Source: Pedobacter frigiditerrae (lineage in GTDB: Bacteria; Bacteroidota; Bacteroidia; Sphingobacteriales; Sphingobacteriaceae). Taken from it: a stretch of 64,000 nt of DNA. The translations under genes and the position numbers were made by a program. This document shows positions 26,644 through 36,431 of the stretch, piece after piece. Within the stretch, counting starts at the first letter, position 1. Each line of letters begins with the position of its first letter. Below the pieces are notes generated by a model. It was not told the DNA's origin, ran no database searches, and saw only the letters and a list, made by a program, of their open reading frames with translations. Where the stretch lies: contig NZ_SJSK01000002.1 in assembly GCF_004331645.1 (NCBI RefSeq), forward strand, positions 992,001 through 1,056,000. Reading direction: 5' to 3'.

Positions 26644-28125
26644 ATGGCAAATTATTTTAACACACTACCTCTAAGAGAAAAATTAAACCAATTGGGCGTA
26701 TGCGACTTTATGGACAGTTCTGAATTTTTGGACGGCGTAAATGCATTAAAAGGCAAAAAATTGGTAATTGTAGGTTGTGGCGCACAAGGCCTAAATCAGG
26801 GTTTAAACTTAAGAGATAGTGGTTTAGATGTTTCTTACACCTTACGTGCGGCAGCAATTGAAAGCAAAAGAGATTCATGGAAAAATGCAACTGAGAACAA
26901 CTTTAAAGTTGGTACTTACGAAGAATTAATTCCGACAGCTGATGTGGTGATTAACTTAACTCCTGATAAACAACACACTGCTGTAGTTAGTGCAATTATG
27001 CCTTTAATGAAAGAAGGTGCCACTTTGTCTTATTCTCACGGTTTTAACATTGTTGAAGAAGGAACGCAAATACGTAAAGATTTAACTGTTATCATGGTTG
27101 CACCAAAGTGCCCAGGTAGTGAAGTTAGAGCTGAATATGTAAGAGGCTTCGGTGTGCCAACGCTAATTGCTGTTCACCCAGAGAATGACCCACAAGGAAA
27201 AGGATTGGCACAAGCAAAAGCTTATTGTGTTGGTACTGGTGGCCATAAAGCTGGTGTACTAAAATCTTCTTTTGTTGCCGAAGTAAAATCTGATTTAATG
27301 GGTGAGCAAACCATTCTTTGTGGTTTATTGCAAACTGGTTCTATCTTATCTTTTGATAAAATGGTAGAAAAAGGAATTAATGCTGGTTATGCTTCTAAAT
27401 TGGTTCAATATGGTGTAGAGGTAATTACCGAAGCTTTAAAGCAAGGTGGAATTACTGCCATGATGGACAGATTGAGCAATGTTGCAAAGATCAAAGCTTT
27501 CGAAATCTCAGAAGAATTGAAAGATATCATGCGTCCATTGTTCCAAAAACACCAAGATGATATCATGAGTGGCGAATTTAGTCGTATCATGATGGAAGAT
27601 TGGGCTAATGGTGATAAAAACCTATTGGCTTGGAGAGCTGAAACTGGTGAAACTGCTTTTGAAAAAACACCTGCTGGTGATGTTAAAATTGGCGAACAAG
27701 AATATTTCGACAATTACACTTTAATGGTTGCTTTTGTAAGGGCTGGTGTTGAATTAGCTTTTGAAACCATGGTTGATGCGGGTATTAAACCAGAATCTGC
27801 TTATTACGAATCATTACACGAAACACCACTAATTGCAAATACCATTGCTCGTAAGAAGTTGTTCGAAATGAACCGTGTAATATCTGATACTGCTGAATAT
27901 GGTTGTTATTTATTTGACCAAGCTTGTAAACCATTATTAAGCGACTTTATGAAAAAAGTAGATACTGATTTAGTTGGTAAAAACTTTAATGAAGGTAAAG
28001 ATGGTGCGGTTGATAACAGAACGCTGATTGAAGTTAATGAAGCTATTCGTTCTCATCAAGTAGAACAAATTGGAGCTACTTTGCGTAAAGCGATGACTGC
28101 AATGAAAGCAATTAAAACAGCCTAG
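26644..28125 (+). CDS. ilvC: Ketol-acid reductoisomerase (class II, long form)
   Basis: A 493-residue NADPH-dependent enzyme that isomerises and reduces acetolactate or acetohydroxybutyrate. The Rossmann motif [20 protein letters not shown] is near residue 41; Arg/Ser/Lys residues that follow ([14 protein letters not shown]) fit NADPH preference. The length and the duplicated C-terminal domain mark the class II form, as in E. coli, rather than the 330-residue class I. A 32-bp palindrome follows its stop. Confidence 0.97.
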   Translation: MANYFNTLPLREKLNQLGVCDFMDSSEFLDGVNALKGKKLVIVGCGAQGLNQGLNLRDSGLDVSYTLRAAAIESKRDSWKNATENNFKVGTYEELIPTADVVINLTPDKQHTAVVSAIMPLMKEGATLSYSHGFNIVEEGTQIRKDLTVIMVAPKCPGSEVRAEYVRGFGVPTLIAVHPENDPQGKGLAQAKAYCVGTGGHKAGVLKSSFVAEVKSDLMGEQTILCGLLQTGSILSFDKMVEKGINAGYASKLVQYGVEVITEALKQGGITAMMDRLSNVAKIKAFEISEELKDIMRPLFQKHQDDIMSGEFSRIMMEDWANGDKNLLAWRAETGETAFEKTPAGDVKIGEQEYFDNYTLMVAFVRAGVELAFETMVDAGIKPESAYYESLHETPLIANTIARKKLFEMNRVISDTAEYGCYLFDQACKPLLSDFMKKVDTDLVGKNFNEGKDGAVDNRTLIEVNEAIRSHQVEQIGATLRKAMTAMKAIKTA

Positions 28126-28133
28126 TAAAACAC

Positions 28134-28165
28134 AAACCTTATAGGTTTTAAAACCTATAAGGTTT
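28134..28165. repeat. 32-bp perfect palindrome
   Basis: AAACCTTATAGGTTTT and its exact reverse complement abut at 28149/28150 without a loop. It lies 8 bp after the ilvC stop. It could act as a bidirectional hairpin; the half-site words ACCTATAAGGT are of a type often seen between genes in Bacteroidota. The following bases (ACAAAAT) are not a T-tract, so strong termination is doubtful. Confidence 0.9.
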
Positions 28166-28179
28166 ACAAAATAGAAAAT

Positions 28180-28944
28180 ATGCCAGAAATAGTTTGGGAT
28201 AGTAATTTATACGAGAAACAGCATCACTTTGTATCTGATTACGGTGCAGATGCCTTACAATGGCTTGCACCTAAACCAGGTGAAGACATTTTGGATTTAG
28301 GATGTGGAACTGGACAATTAGCTGCACAAATTGCAGCAAATGGAGCTGAGGTTTTTGGCATTGATGCTTCTCCAGATATGATTGCAGTAGCAAAAGCAAA
28401 TTATGCTGAAATTGGTTTCGAAGTAATGGATGCTACCAAATTACCCTATCGTGAAATTTTTGACGCCGTTTTTAGCAATGCTACTTTCCATTGGATAGAA
28501 GACCAAGATGCATTAACAAGTGGAATTTATAACAGTTTAAGAGCTAAGGGTAGATTAGTTGCTGAATTTGGCGGCAAGGGCAATGTAAAAAGTATTACTG
28601 ACGCCATTTTAAGCGCTGCAAAAAATTTAGGATTAACTGAAAAATTAAATAACAATTTTTGGTTTTTCCCATCAATTGCTAACTATTCAACTCTTTTAGA
28701 AAAGCACGGTTTTGAAGTTGAACAAATTTGGTTATTTGATAGACCGACAAATTTATATGGCGAAAATGGAATGTATGATTGGATTAATCAATTTGCGCCA
28801 CACGCCTTTAAAAATTTAACCGCTGATGAAGCAGAAGCTATCAAGGACTTAGCGGTACAAATATTAAAACCAACTCATTATAAAAACGGTCAATGGATAG
28901 CAGATTATAAACGTTTGAGAGTTAAAGCTTATAAAAATCAGTAA
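28180..28944 (+). CDS. Class I SAM-dependent methyltransferase
   Basis: A 254-residue methyltransferase resembling trans-aconitate methyltransferase-type proteins. Motif I DILDLGCGTGQLAAQIA is near residue 36, the acidic end of strand 2 is GIDASPDM near 62, and the post-motif FDAVFSNATFHWIEDQ near 91 is typical of the Tam/UbiE-like group. The substrate is unknown. It lies between ilvC and a ModF-like ATPase in the same direction, with only 5-8 bp to the next gene, so it is probably co-transcribed with the leucine genes. Confidence 0.88.
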   Translation: MPEIVWDSNLYEKQHHFVSDYGADALQWLAPKPGEDILDLGCGTGQLAAQIAANGAEVFGIDASPDMIAVAKANYAEIGFEVMDATKLPYREIFDAVFSNATFHWIEDQDALTSGIYNSLRAKGRLVAEFGGKGNVKSITDAILSAAKNLGLTEKLNNNFWFFPSIANYSTLLEKHGFEVEQIWLFDRPTNLYGENGMYDWINQFAPHAFKNLTADEAEAIKDLAVQILKPTHYKNGQWIADYKRLRVKAYKNQ

Positions 28945-28952
28945 TCAATTTG

Positions 28953-30428
28953 ATGAAAAAACCCGTCGTCCATATCACCAATTTTAATTTAAAGTTTCAG
29001 GATAAATCTGTCTTAAAAGATTTATGCTGGACAATTAATATTGGTGAAAACTGGTTACTTTCGGGCGAAAGTGGCAACGGAAAAACTTCATTAGTTAAAG
29101 CCATTGCTAATTTAATTCCACATTATGGCACTGTAAAAATAAACTTCAACACGCCAAGCCATTTACCTGCAGTGGTTCACTATGTATCCAATTGGTATCA
29201 ATTTAAAGATTTAGAAGGACAGTCTAATTTCTATTATCAACAGCGTTACAATAAACAAGTTGCTTCTACAACCAACTCGGTTGGTAGTGAATTAAGGCAT
29301 TTTGGGCAACAAAACCATCTTAATATTGACACATTAAACCCAATATTAGTGGCCTTAGGTTTTGAACATTTGTTGGCAGCTACTTTAATTGAGTTATCAA
29401 GCGGAGAGCATAAAAAACTACAATTGATCAAGGCTATTTGGCTAAAACCACAATTGCTAATTTTAGACCTTCCTTATAATGGCCTTGATTCGGCTTCTCG
29501 AAGAAATTTAAACTTACTATTAGATGATTTAGTTGAGGATGGAACTCAATTAATTTTGATTTCTAATGAATCGGAAATGCCATCAAGCATTAATCGTTTT
29601 GCGAAAATTGAAGGGGGAAAATTAGTAGAAACTGCAGAAATGCAGCATTCAATTAATTTATATACTGAAGCTCTAATACCTTTACCGTCATTTTTTGAGG
29701 AAAAACAATGGCCTGCTTCAAAATCACATCTCATTAAAATGATTGATGTAAATGTGAGTTATGGTGATAAAAAAGTATTAAAAAATATCAATTGGGAAGT
29801 TAAACCTGGAGAAAAATGGGCTCTTCAGGGACCAAATGGCTCTGGCAAATCTACCCTATTGAGCTTAATCTGTGCGGATCATCCTCAGGCCTTTGCCAAT
29901 AACTTTTATTTATTTGGCAATTTACGTGGTAGTGGCGAAAGCATTTGGGAAATCAAGGAACGGATTGGATTAATTTCGCCTGAGTTACATTGGTATTTTG
30001 ACCCCACTGCTACAGTTTGGCAAAGCATTGTTTCAGGCTTTTACGACAGTTCTGGCTTATTCTGCGACCCTGGTTATACCAAAAGATTACAAGCCGATGA
30101 ACTGATTCATTTTTTCGGGCTAGATGATTATAAAAACACCTTAATGAACCAGCTTCCATTAGGAAAACAAAGACTGGCTTTATTAGGGAGAACAATTATT
30201 AAAAATCCTGAATTATTAATTCTGGATGAGCCTTGTCAAGGTTTAGACCAACAACAAACCATTCACTTTAACAAATTGATAGATGAGTTATGTAAAAATG
30301 GAACTACTTTAATTTATGTAGGCCATTTCGAATCTCAACTTCCAGATTGTATAGAAAAAAGAATTGTATTGGAAAATGGCGAAGTACAAGTGATAGAAGA
30401 TATTTTAGAAGCGGTTAGCCATACTTAA
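28953..30428 (+). CDS. ModF-like protein with two ABC ATPase domains
   Basis: A 491-residue soluble protein with two ABC nucleotide-binding domains in tandem and no membrane segment. Domain 1 has GESGNGKTSLV, the signature LSSGEHKKLQL and Walker B LLILDLPYNGLD. Domain 2 has GPNGSGKSTLL, LPLGKQRLALLGR (degenerate signature) and LLILDEPCQGLD. The catalytic Glu after Walker B in domain 1 is replaced by Leu-Pro, so domain 1 may bind but not hydrolyse ATP well. I chose ATG 28953; a TTG one codon upstream is possible. The arrangement matches ModF/PhrA-like ATPases, whose role is poorly known. Confidence 0.87.
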   Translation: MKKPVVHITNFNLKFQDKSVLKDLCWTINIGENWLLSGESGNGKTSLVKAIANLIPHYGTVKINFNTPSHLPAVVHYVSNWYQFKDLEGQSNFYYQQRYNKQVASTTNSVGSELRHFGQQNHLNIDTLNPILVALGFEHLLAATLIELSSGEHKKLQLIKAIWLKPQLLILDLPYNGLDSASRRNLNLLLDDLVEDGTQLILISNESEMPSSINRFAKIEGGKLVETAEMQHSINLYTEALIPLPSFFEEKQWPASKSHLIKMIDVNVSYGDKKVLKNINWEVKPGEKWALQGPNGSGKSTLLSLICADHPQAFANNFYLFGNLRGSGESIWEIKERIGLISPELHWYFDPTATVWQSIVSGFYDSSGLFCDPGYTKRLQADELIHFFGLDDYKNTLMNQLPLGKQRLALLGRTIIKNPELLILDEPCQGLDQQQTIHFNKLIDELCKNGTTLIYVGHFESQLPDCIEKRIVLENGEVQVIEDILEAVSHT

Positions 30429-30458
30429 CTGCTCATATAATTATTAACATTAAAAATT

Positions 30459-31628
30459 ATGTTACACGATCCGAACAAAGTTTACGTATTTGACACCACC
30501 TTGCGTGATGGAGAACAAGTACCTGGTTGCCAATTAACAACCCCTGAAAAAATTGAAATTGCCAAGGAGCTTGAAGCACTGGGCGTGGATATTATCGAGG
30601 CAGGTTTTCCGATTTCTAGTCCGGGTGATTTTCAAAGCGTAGTGGAATTGTCTAAAGCGGTTTCACAACCTATCATCTGCGCACTAACTCGTGCTAATAA
30701 AGGTGATATCGATTCGGCAGTAGCTGCACTACAGTATGCAAAAAGACCAAGAATCCATACTGGAATTGGCTCTTCTGACATGCACATTAAACATAAATTT
30801 AACAGCACCCGTGAAGAAATCTTACTGAGAGCGGTTGATGCTGTAAAGTATGCTAAACAATTTGTAGAAGATATTGAGTTCTATGCTGAAGATGCGGGTA
30901 GAGCAGATGTTAATTTCTTGGCGCAAATGGTTGAAGCTGTAATTGCTGCAGGTGCTACCGTAGTAAATATACCAGATACCAATGGTTATTGCTTGCCGGA
31001 TCAATATGGACAAAAGATTAAATTTTTGAAAGACAATGTTCAAAATATTGATCAAGCAATCATATCTGTACATTGCCATAATGATCTTGGATTGGCTACC
31101 GCCAATTCAATTGCAGGTCTACAAAATGGCGCTCGCCAAATTGAAGGTACAATTAATGGAATTGGTGAACGTGCTGGTAATACTTCAATTGAAGAGGTAG
31201 TAATGATTTTAAAAACGCATCAAAACCTTGGGTTGCATACGAACATCAATACCAAAAACTTTTATGAAATAAGCCGAATGGTAAGTTCGCAAATGCGGAT
31301 GCCTGTACAGCCAAATAAGGCAATTGTTGGAAGTAATGCTTTTGCGCATAGTTCTGGTATTCACCAAGATGGATTTTTAAAAAATCGTGAAAACTATGAA
31401 ATTATTCGTCCAGAAGATGTTGGTTTTCCAGATGCAACCATTGTACTAACTGCTAGAAGTGGTAGACATGCATTAAAATTCCATTTGGAACGGTTAGGCC
31501 ATAATTTGAGCAAAGATGAATTAGCTAGTGCTTATCATCATTTTTTAACCATTGCCGATCGTAAATTAAATATTAATGATGAAGATCTCACCTTAATGAT
31601 GAGAGAATTGTCGAGTGTAGAACGTTAA
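30459..31628 (+). CDS. leuA: 2-Isopropylmalate synthase, short form
   Basis: A 389-residue Claisen-type enzyme condensing acetyl-CoA with 2-oxoisovalerate, the first committed step to leucine. The metal/catalytic block [14 protein letters not shown] is near residue 9, [16 protein letters not shown] near 204 and [15 protein letters not shown] near 231. The C-terminal part ends near residue 389 without the 120-residue LeuA regulatory dimer domain that carries leucine feedback inhibition, so this enzyme is probably not inhibited in the usual way. It starts 30 bp after the ATPase gene. Confidence 0.93.
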   Translation: MLHDPNKVYVFDTTLRDGEQVPGCQLTTPEKIEIAKELEALGVDIIEAGFPISSPGDFQSVVELSKAVSQPIICALTRANKGDIDSAVAALQYAKRPRIHTGIGSSDMHIKHKFNSTREEILLRAVDAVKYAKQFVEDIEFYAEDAGRADVNFLAQMVEAVIAAGATVVNIPDTNGYCLPDQYGQKIKFLKDNVQNIDQAIISVHCHNDLGLATANSIAGLQNGARQIEGTINGIGERAGNTSIEEVVMILKTHQNLGLHTNINTKNFYEISRMVSSQMRMPVQPNKAIVGSNAFAHSSGIHQDGFLKNRENYEIIRPEDVGFPDATIVLTARSGRHALKFHLERLGHNLSKDELASAYHHFLTIADRKLNINDEDLTLMMRELSSVER

Positions 31629-31654
31629 GCTAAACAAAAATAAACTATAATAAA

Positions 31655-33061
31655 ATGAGCAAGACATTATTTGATAAAGTGTGGGATGCACATGTGGTGC
31701 GTCAAATTGAAGGAGGACCTGATGTACTTTTTATTGATCGTCATCTTATTCACGAGGTAACAAGTCCAGTTGCTTTTTTAGGTTTAAAAAGCAGAGGAAT
31801 AAAAGTATTATATCCAGAACGTACATTTGCTACAGCTGATCACAATACCCCAACAATTAATCAACATTTACCAGTTGCTGATCCACTTTCTGCAAATCAG
31901 TTAGCAGCACTCGAATCAAATTCTAACGAATATGGCATTAGTCACTGGGGATTAGGTCATCAAAAAAATGGTATTGTACACGTTGTAGGTCCAGAATATG
32001 GCATTACCCAACCGGGTTCAACCATCGTTTGTGGCGATTCGCATACCTCAACCCATGGTGCTTTTGGAGCCATTGCATTTGGTATTGGAACCTCAGAAGT
32101 TGAGATGGTTTTGGCTACCCAGTGTATCATGCAGCAAAAAGCAAAGAAAATGCGCATTAATGTGAATGGAAAATTAGGCCTTGGTGTTACACCTAAGGAT
32201 GTAGCTTTATTCATTATCTCTAAACTTACTACATCTGGTGCTACCGGATATTTTGTAGAATATGCTGGTGATGTTTTTGAAAATATGACCATGGAAGGAA
32301 GAATGACCGTTTGCAACCTAAGTATCGAAATGGGTGCTCGTGGTGGAATGATTGCTCCGGATGAAACAACCATCAACTATGTAAAAGGGCGTGAGTTTAG
32401 TCCAAAAGGTGAAGCTTGGGAAAAAGCATTAGCTTACTATAAAACATTAAAAACAGATGAAGGTGCAGTATTCGATAAAGAATTAACCTTTGATGGTGCT
32501 TTAATTGAACCAATGATTACTTACGGAACCAATCCAGGTATGGGTATTGGTATTTCACAAGATATTCCTAATGCCGAAAATGTTGAAGGAGGCGTAGCAA
32601 CTTATGCTAAATCATTGGGATACATGGGTTTTTCTGAAGGAGAATCTATGATTGGCAAAAAGGTTGACTATGTGTTTGTTGGAAGTTGTACCAATGGTCG
32701 TATAGAAGATTTCAGGGCATTTGCATCTATTGTAAAAGGGAAGCATAAAGCTGATGATGTAACCGTTTGGTTAGTTCCGGGTTCACATATTGTAGAGAGC
32801 CAAATTAAAGAAGAAGGATTATTGGATATTTTTACTGAAGCTGGTTTTACTTTGCGTCAACCAGGTTGTTCTGCATGCTTAGCCATGAACGATGATAAAA
32901 TCCCAGCAGGAAAATATGCAGTTAGTACTTCAAACCGAAATTTTGAAGGCAGGCAAGGCCCTGGATCCAGAACATTATTGGCGAGCCCACTTGTTGCCGC
33001 CGCAGCTGCTGTAACTGGAGTAGTTACCGATCCAAGAACATTAATTGAAGAACTTGTTTAA
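31655..33061 (+). CDS. leuC: 3-Isopropylmalate dehydratase, large subunit
   Basis: A 468-residue aconitase-family subunit holding a [4Fe-4S] cluster. Cluster cysteines lie in [14 protein letters not shown] near 345 and [10 protein letters not shown] near 407. [25 protein letters not shown] near 131 is the family signature. It isomerises 2- to 3-isopropylmalate together with the leuD product, whose gene follows after 17 bp. Confidence 0.97.
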   Translation: MSKTLFDKVWDAHVVRQIEGGPDVLFIDRHLIHEVTSPVAFLGLKSRGIKVLYPERTFATADHNTPTINQHLPVADPLSANQLAALESNSNEYGISHWGLGHQKNGIVHVVGPEYGITQPGSTIVCGDSHTSTHGAFGAIAFGIGTSEVEMVLATQCIMQQKAKKMRINVNGKLGLGVTPKDVALFIISKLTTSGATGYFVEYAGDVFENMTMEGRMTVCNLSIEMGARGGMIAPDETTINYVKGREFSPKGEAWEKALAYYKTLKTDEGAVFDKELTFDGALIEPMITYGTNPGMGIGISQDIPNAENVEGGVATYAKSLGYMGFSEGESMIGKKVDYVFVGSCTNGRIEDFRAFASIVKGKHKADDVTVWLVPGSHIVESQIKEEGLLDIFTEAGFTLRQPGCSACLAMNDDKIPAGKYAVSTSNRNFEGRQGPGSRTLLASPLVAAAAAVTGVVTDPRTLIEELV

Positions 33062-33078
33062 TTAGAAAGAAATTTAAA

Positions 33079-33675
33079 ATGGCTTACGATAAATTTAACG
33101 TCTTAAGAAGTACAGCAGTGCCTCTTCCGATAGAAAACATAGATACCGACCAGATAATTCCAGCTCGATTTTTAAAAGCAACAGAAAGAGTTGGCTTTGG
33201 CGATAACTTATTTCGTGATTGGAGATATAATCCCGATAATACCCCTAAAAAAGATTTTGTACTTAACAATCCTATTTATAGCGGAAAAATTTTAGTTGGA
33301 GGTAAAAACTTTGGTTCTGGTTCATCAAGGGAGCATGCTGCATGGGCAGTATACGATTATGGTTTTAGGTGTGTAGTATCTAGTTTTTTTGCAGACATCT
33401 TTAAAAATAATTGTTTAAACATTGGTGTATTGCCCGTACAAGTGAGTGCCGAATTTGCTGACAAAATCTTTACTACAATTTTAGCAGATCCAAATACAGA
33501 ACTAGAAGTGGATTTAGATGCACAAACCATTTCTATTTTAGGCACTAACGAAAAGGAATCGTTTGATATTAGTCCGTACAAAAAACATAACATGTTAAAC
33601 GGATTTGATGACATAGATTATCTCCAAAGTATCAAAACAGAAATCGAAGACTTTGCGACTAAACTTCCACTTTAG
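33079..33675 (+). CDS. leuD: 3-Isopropylmalate dehydratase, small subunit
   Basis: A 198-residue swivel domain partner of LeuC. It shows [13 protein letters not shown] near 20, the [45 protein letters not shown] region near 75, and a normal C-terminus. The Ser-rich GSGSSREHA loop contributes to the substrate site. Length is usual for bacterial LeuD. Confidence 0.97.
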   Translation: MAYDKFNVLRSTAVPLPIENIDTDQIIPARFLKATERVGFGDNLFRDWRYNPDNTPKKDFVLNNPIYSGKILVGGKNFGSGSSREHAAWAVYDYGFRCVVSSFFADIFKNNCLNIGVLPVQVSAEFADKIFTTILADPNTELEVDLDAQTISILGTNEKESFDISPYKKHNMLNGFDDIDYLQSIKTEIEDFATKLPL

Positions 33676-33735
33676 GAAAGCAGAATTGAAAAGTTAAAAA
33701 CATTCTAAACAACCTATATCAGGAACCAGCCCTAA

Positions 33736-35253
33736 ATGGAAAAAAGAAAAATAGAAATCATGGATACTACACTTCGAGATGGAGAACAAACATCTGGAGT
33801 GTCGTTTTCCATTTCCGAAAAGTTAACGATTAGTCAACTACTCATAGAGGAATTACTTGTAGATCGCGTAGAAGTAGCCTCTGCTCGTGTATCTGATGGG
33901 GAGTTTCAAGCGGTTAAGGCAATTACAAATTGGGCAGAAGCAAATGGACATATCAATCGTATTGAGGTTCTTTCTTTTGTTGATAATGGTGTCTCTATCG
34001 ATTGGATGATCAATGCTGGTGTAAAGGTTCAGAATTTATTAACCAAAGGTTCGTTAAATCACCTCACCTACCAACTTAAAAAAACTCCTGAGCAACACTT
34101 TGCCGAAATTAAACATGTAATTAATTTAGCAGCGGCTAATGGTATTGCTACCAATGTTTATTTAGAAGATTGGAGCAATGGAATGCGTAATTCTCCTGAA
34201 TACGTTATTCAGTTTCTAGATTTTTTAGTTACCCAAAAAATTGAGCGTATTTTATTACCTGATACACTGGGGATTTTAACTCCTGCAGAAACTACTCAAT
34301 TTATTAGTGGACTGCTAAAGAAATACCCAACCATTCATTTTGATTTTCATGCGCATAATGATTACGATTTAGGCACAGCAAATGTATTAGAAGCAGTAAA
34401 AGTTGGCATACATGGTTTACACCTCACTGTAAACGGAATGGGTGAAAGAGCTGGAAATGCAGCTTTAGCAAGTGTAATTGCAGTAATTAAGGACTTTGCA
34501 CCTGAGGTTGATGTGAGTGTAAATGAATCATCAATTTACAAGGTTAGTAAATTGGTAGAAACATTCTCTGGTGTTAGAATTCCAACCAACAAACCTGTGG
34601 TGGGTGATAATGTATTTACACAAACAGCGGGAATTCATGCTGATGGCGATAATAAAAACAACCTTTATTTCAATGATTTGCTTCCAGAGCGATTTGGAAG
34701 AAAAAGACAATATGCTTTAGGCAAAACATCAGGAAAAGCAAACATAGAAAAGAATCTTTTAGAGCTGGGCTTAAGACTAAACGATGAAGATCTGAAAAAA
34801 GTAACACAGAGAGTTATTGAACTTGGTGATAGAAAAGAAACCGTAACCAAAGAAGATCTCCCTTATATTATTTCGGATGTACTGGATAGCAGTTTATATG
34901 AAGAAAAAGTAAAAGTTGATTCTTATGTATTGACAAATTCAATGGGTTTAAGACCTTCTGCAACCATTGCAGTAACAATTGAAGGAGAGCAATTTGAAGA
35001 AAATGCACAAGGTGATGGGCAATATGATGCTTTTATGATTGCCTTAACAAAGGTGTATGGCAAAAAACAGCTAAGTTTACCAAAGTTAATTGACTATGCC
35101 GTAAGAATTGCACCAGGTAGTAATTCAGATGCTTTATGCGAAACCATTATCACTTGGGAAATACCAACCAAAATATTTATCACAAGAGGACTAGACTCAG
35201 ATCAAACTGTTTCAGCGATCAAGGCTACCCAAAAAATGCTGAACATCATTTAA
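33736..35253 (+). CDS. LeuA-family synthase with regulatory domain (2-isopropylmalate or citramalate synthase)
   Basis: A 505-residue paralogue of LeuA. The catalytic barrel has [18 protein letters not shown] near 8, HFDFHAHNDYDLGTANV near 204 and NGMGERAGNAAL near 235. From about residue 390 it carries the C-terminal allosteric domain missing from the short LeuA upstream (SYVLTNSMGLRPSATIAVTIEG onward). It is only distantly similar to that LeuA. Members of this branch act as citramalate synthase (pyruvate + acetyl-CoA, a route to 2-oxobutyrate for Ile) or as isopropylmalate synthase; sequence reading alone does not decide. Its place between leuD and leuB fits either. Confidence 0.88.
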   Translation: MEKRKIEIMDTTLRDGEQTSGVSFSISEKLTISQLLIEELLVDRVEVASARVSDGEFQAVKAITNWAEANGHINRIEVLSFVDNGVSIDWMINAGVKVQNLLTKGSLNHLTYQLKKTPEQHFAEIKHVINLAAANGIATNVYLEDWSNGMRNSPEYVIQFLDFLVTQKIERILLPDTLGILTPAETTQFISGLLKKYPTIHFDFHAHNDYDLGTANVLEAVKVGIHGLHLTVNGMGERAGNAALASVIAVIKDFAPEVDVSVNESSIYKVSKLVETFSGVRIPTNKPVVGDNVFTQTAGIHADGDNKNNLYFNDLLPERFGRKRQYALGKTSGKANIEKNLLELGLRLNDEDLKKVTQRVIELGDRKETVTKEDLPYIISDVLDSSLYEEKVKVDSYVLTNSMGLRPSATIAVTIEGEQFEENAQGDGQYDAFMIALTKVYGKKQLSLPKLIDYAVRIAPGSNSDALCETIITWEIPTKIFITRGLDSDQTVSAIKATQKMLNII

Positions 35254-35271
35254 TAATCAAATAAACTATAT

Positions 35272-36330
35272 ATGAAACTTAATATTGCGCTTTTAGCAGG
35301 AGATGGAATCGGACCAGAAGTTATAGATCAGGCCGTAAAAGTATCAAATGCAATTGCAAAGAAATTTAATCATGAAATTACGTGGACTCCAGCCATAACA
35401 GGAGCTGCTGCAATTGATGAAGTTGGTGAACCTTATCCAGATTCTACCCACGAAATCTGTATGGCAGCTGATGCTGTACTTTTTGGAGCAATTGGTCACC
35501 CTCGCTTTGACAATGACCCAAAAGCTACTGTTCGTCCTGAACAAGGATTATTAAAAATGCGCCAAAAATTAGGCTTATATGCGAATGTTCGTCCAACTTT
35601 TACTTTTCCATCATTAATTGATAACTCTCCATTAAAGAGAGAGCGTATTGAGGGAACAGATTTAATTATCTTAAGAGAATTAACAGGTGGGATTTACTTT
35701 GGTGAAAGAGGAAGAAAAGACAACGGAAACACCGCTTTTGATACCTGTACTTACACACGTGCTGAAATTCAGCGTTTAGCGAAATTAGGCTTTGAAATGG
35801 CAATGACCAGAAGCAAAAAACTTTGTTGTGTAGATAAAGCTAATGTGCTAGAATCATCACGTTTGTGGAGAGAAACTGTTCAGGATATGGAAAAAGACTA
35901 TCCAGAAGTTACGGTAAGTTATGAATTTGTTGATGCCGTGGCGATGCGTTTGGTGCAATGGCCAAGCTCTTATGATGTGTTGATTACTGAAAATCTTTTT
36001 GGTGATATTTTAACTGATGAAGCTTCAGTAATTTCGGGTTCCATGGGTTTAATGCCGTCTTCATCTATTGGTGTGCACACGTCACTTTTCGAACCTATTC
36101 ACGGATCGTACCCACAAGCTGCAGGAAAAGACATTGCTAATCCATTGGCCACTGTTTTATCAGCGGCGATGATGTTTGAGGATGCTTTCGGATTAAAGGA
36201 AGAAGCCGAACTGATTAGAGCTGTTGTAAACAAATCGTTAGCAGAAGGTATTGTTACTGAGGATTTATCTGGAACAAATAAAGCTTATAAAACCTCTGAA
36301 GTTGGTGATTGGTTAGCTAAAAACATATAA
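35272..36330 (+). CDS. leuB: 3-Isopropylmalate dehydrogenase
   Basis: A 352-residue NAD-dependent decarboxylating dehydrogenase, the third leucine-specific step; the same enzyme can act on methylmalate in the citramalate route. Blocks include LLAGDGIGPEV near 7, LGLYANVRPTF near 98, ELTGGIYFGERG near 134 and TENLFGDILTDEASVISGSMGLMPSSSIG near 239, followed by FEPIHGSYPQAAGKDIANPLA. It starts 18 bp after the upstream synthase and ends just before two hairpins that separate it from ilvA. Confidence 0.97.
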   Translation: MKLNIALLAGDGIGPEVIDQAVKVSNAIAKKFNHEITWTPAITGAAAIDEVGEPYPDSTHEICMAADAVLFGAIGHPRFDNDPKATVRPEQGLLKMRQKLGLYANVRPTFTFPSLIDNSPLKRERIEGTDLIILRELTGGIYFGERGRKDNGNTAFDTCTYTRAEIQRLAKLGFEMAMTRSKKLCCVDKANVLESSRLWRETVQDMEKDYPEVTVSYEFVDAVAMRLVQWPSSYDVLITENLFGDILTDEASVISGSMGLMPSSSIGVHTSLFEPIHGSYPQAAGKDIANPLATVLSAAMMFEDAFGLKEEAELIRAVVNKSLAEGIVTEDLSGTNKAYKTSEVGDWLAKNI

Positions 36331-36332
36331 AC

Positions 36333-36424
36333 TTACAAAGTTCAAATTGTAACTTTGTAAATAAGGGCTGTTCGTTAAGGTTAATGCTTTTTAGCAGCAA
36401 ACTTTTTGAACAGCCTTTTAATTT
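36333..36424 (+). promoter_or_regulatory. Two hairpins between leuB and ilvA (terminator or attenuator)
   Basis: Hairpin 1 is a perfect 10-bp inverted repeat, TTACAAAGTT (36333-36342) and AACTTTGTAA (36351-36360). Hairpin 2 pairs AAGGGCTGTTC (36363-36373) with GAACAGCCTTT (36408-36418), with an inner TGCT/AGCA stem, and is followed by TTTTAATTTT. Hairpin 2 looks like an intrinsic terminator 10 bp before the ilvA start codon, so it either ends the leu transcript or conditionally controls ilvA. No leader peptide with an Ile-rich run is seen. Confidence 0.65.
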
Positions 36425-36431
36425 TAAAACA

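Noticed and set aside
36384..36431. Upstream start for ilvA (16 more codons), or an ilvA leader peptide
   Set aside because: The frame runs into ilvA without a stop and shows no run of Ile, Val or Leu codons; the extension would lie within a terminator-like hairpin.
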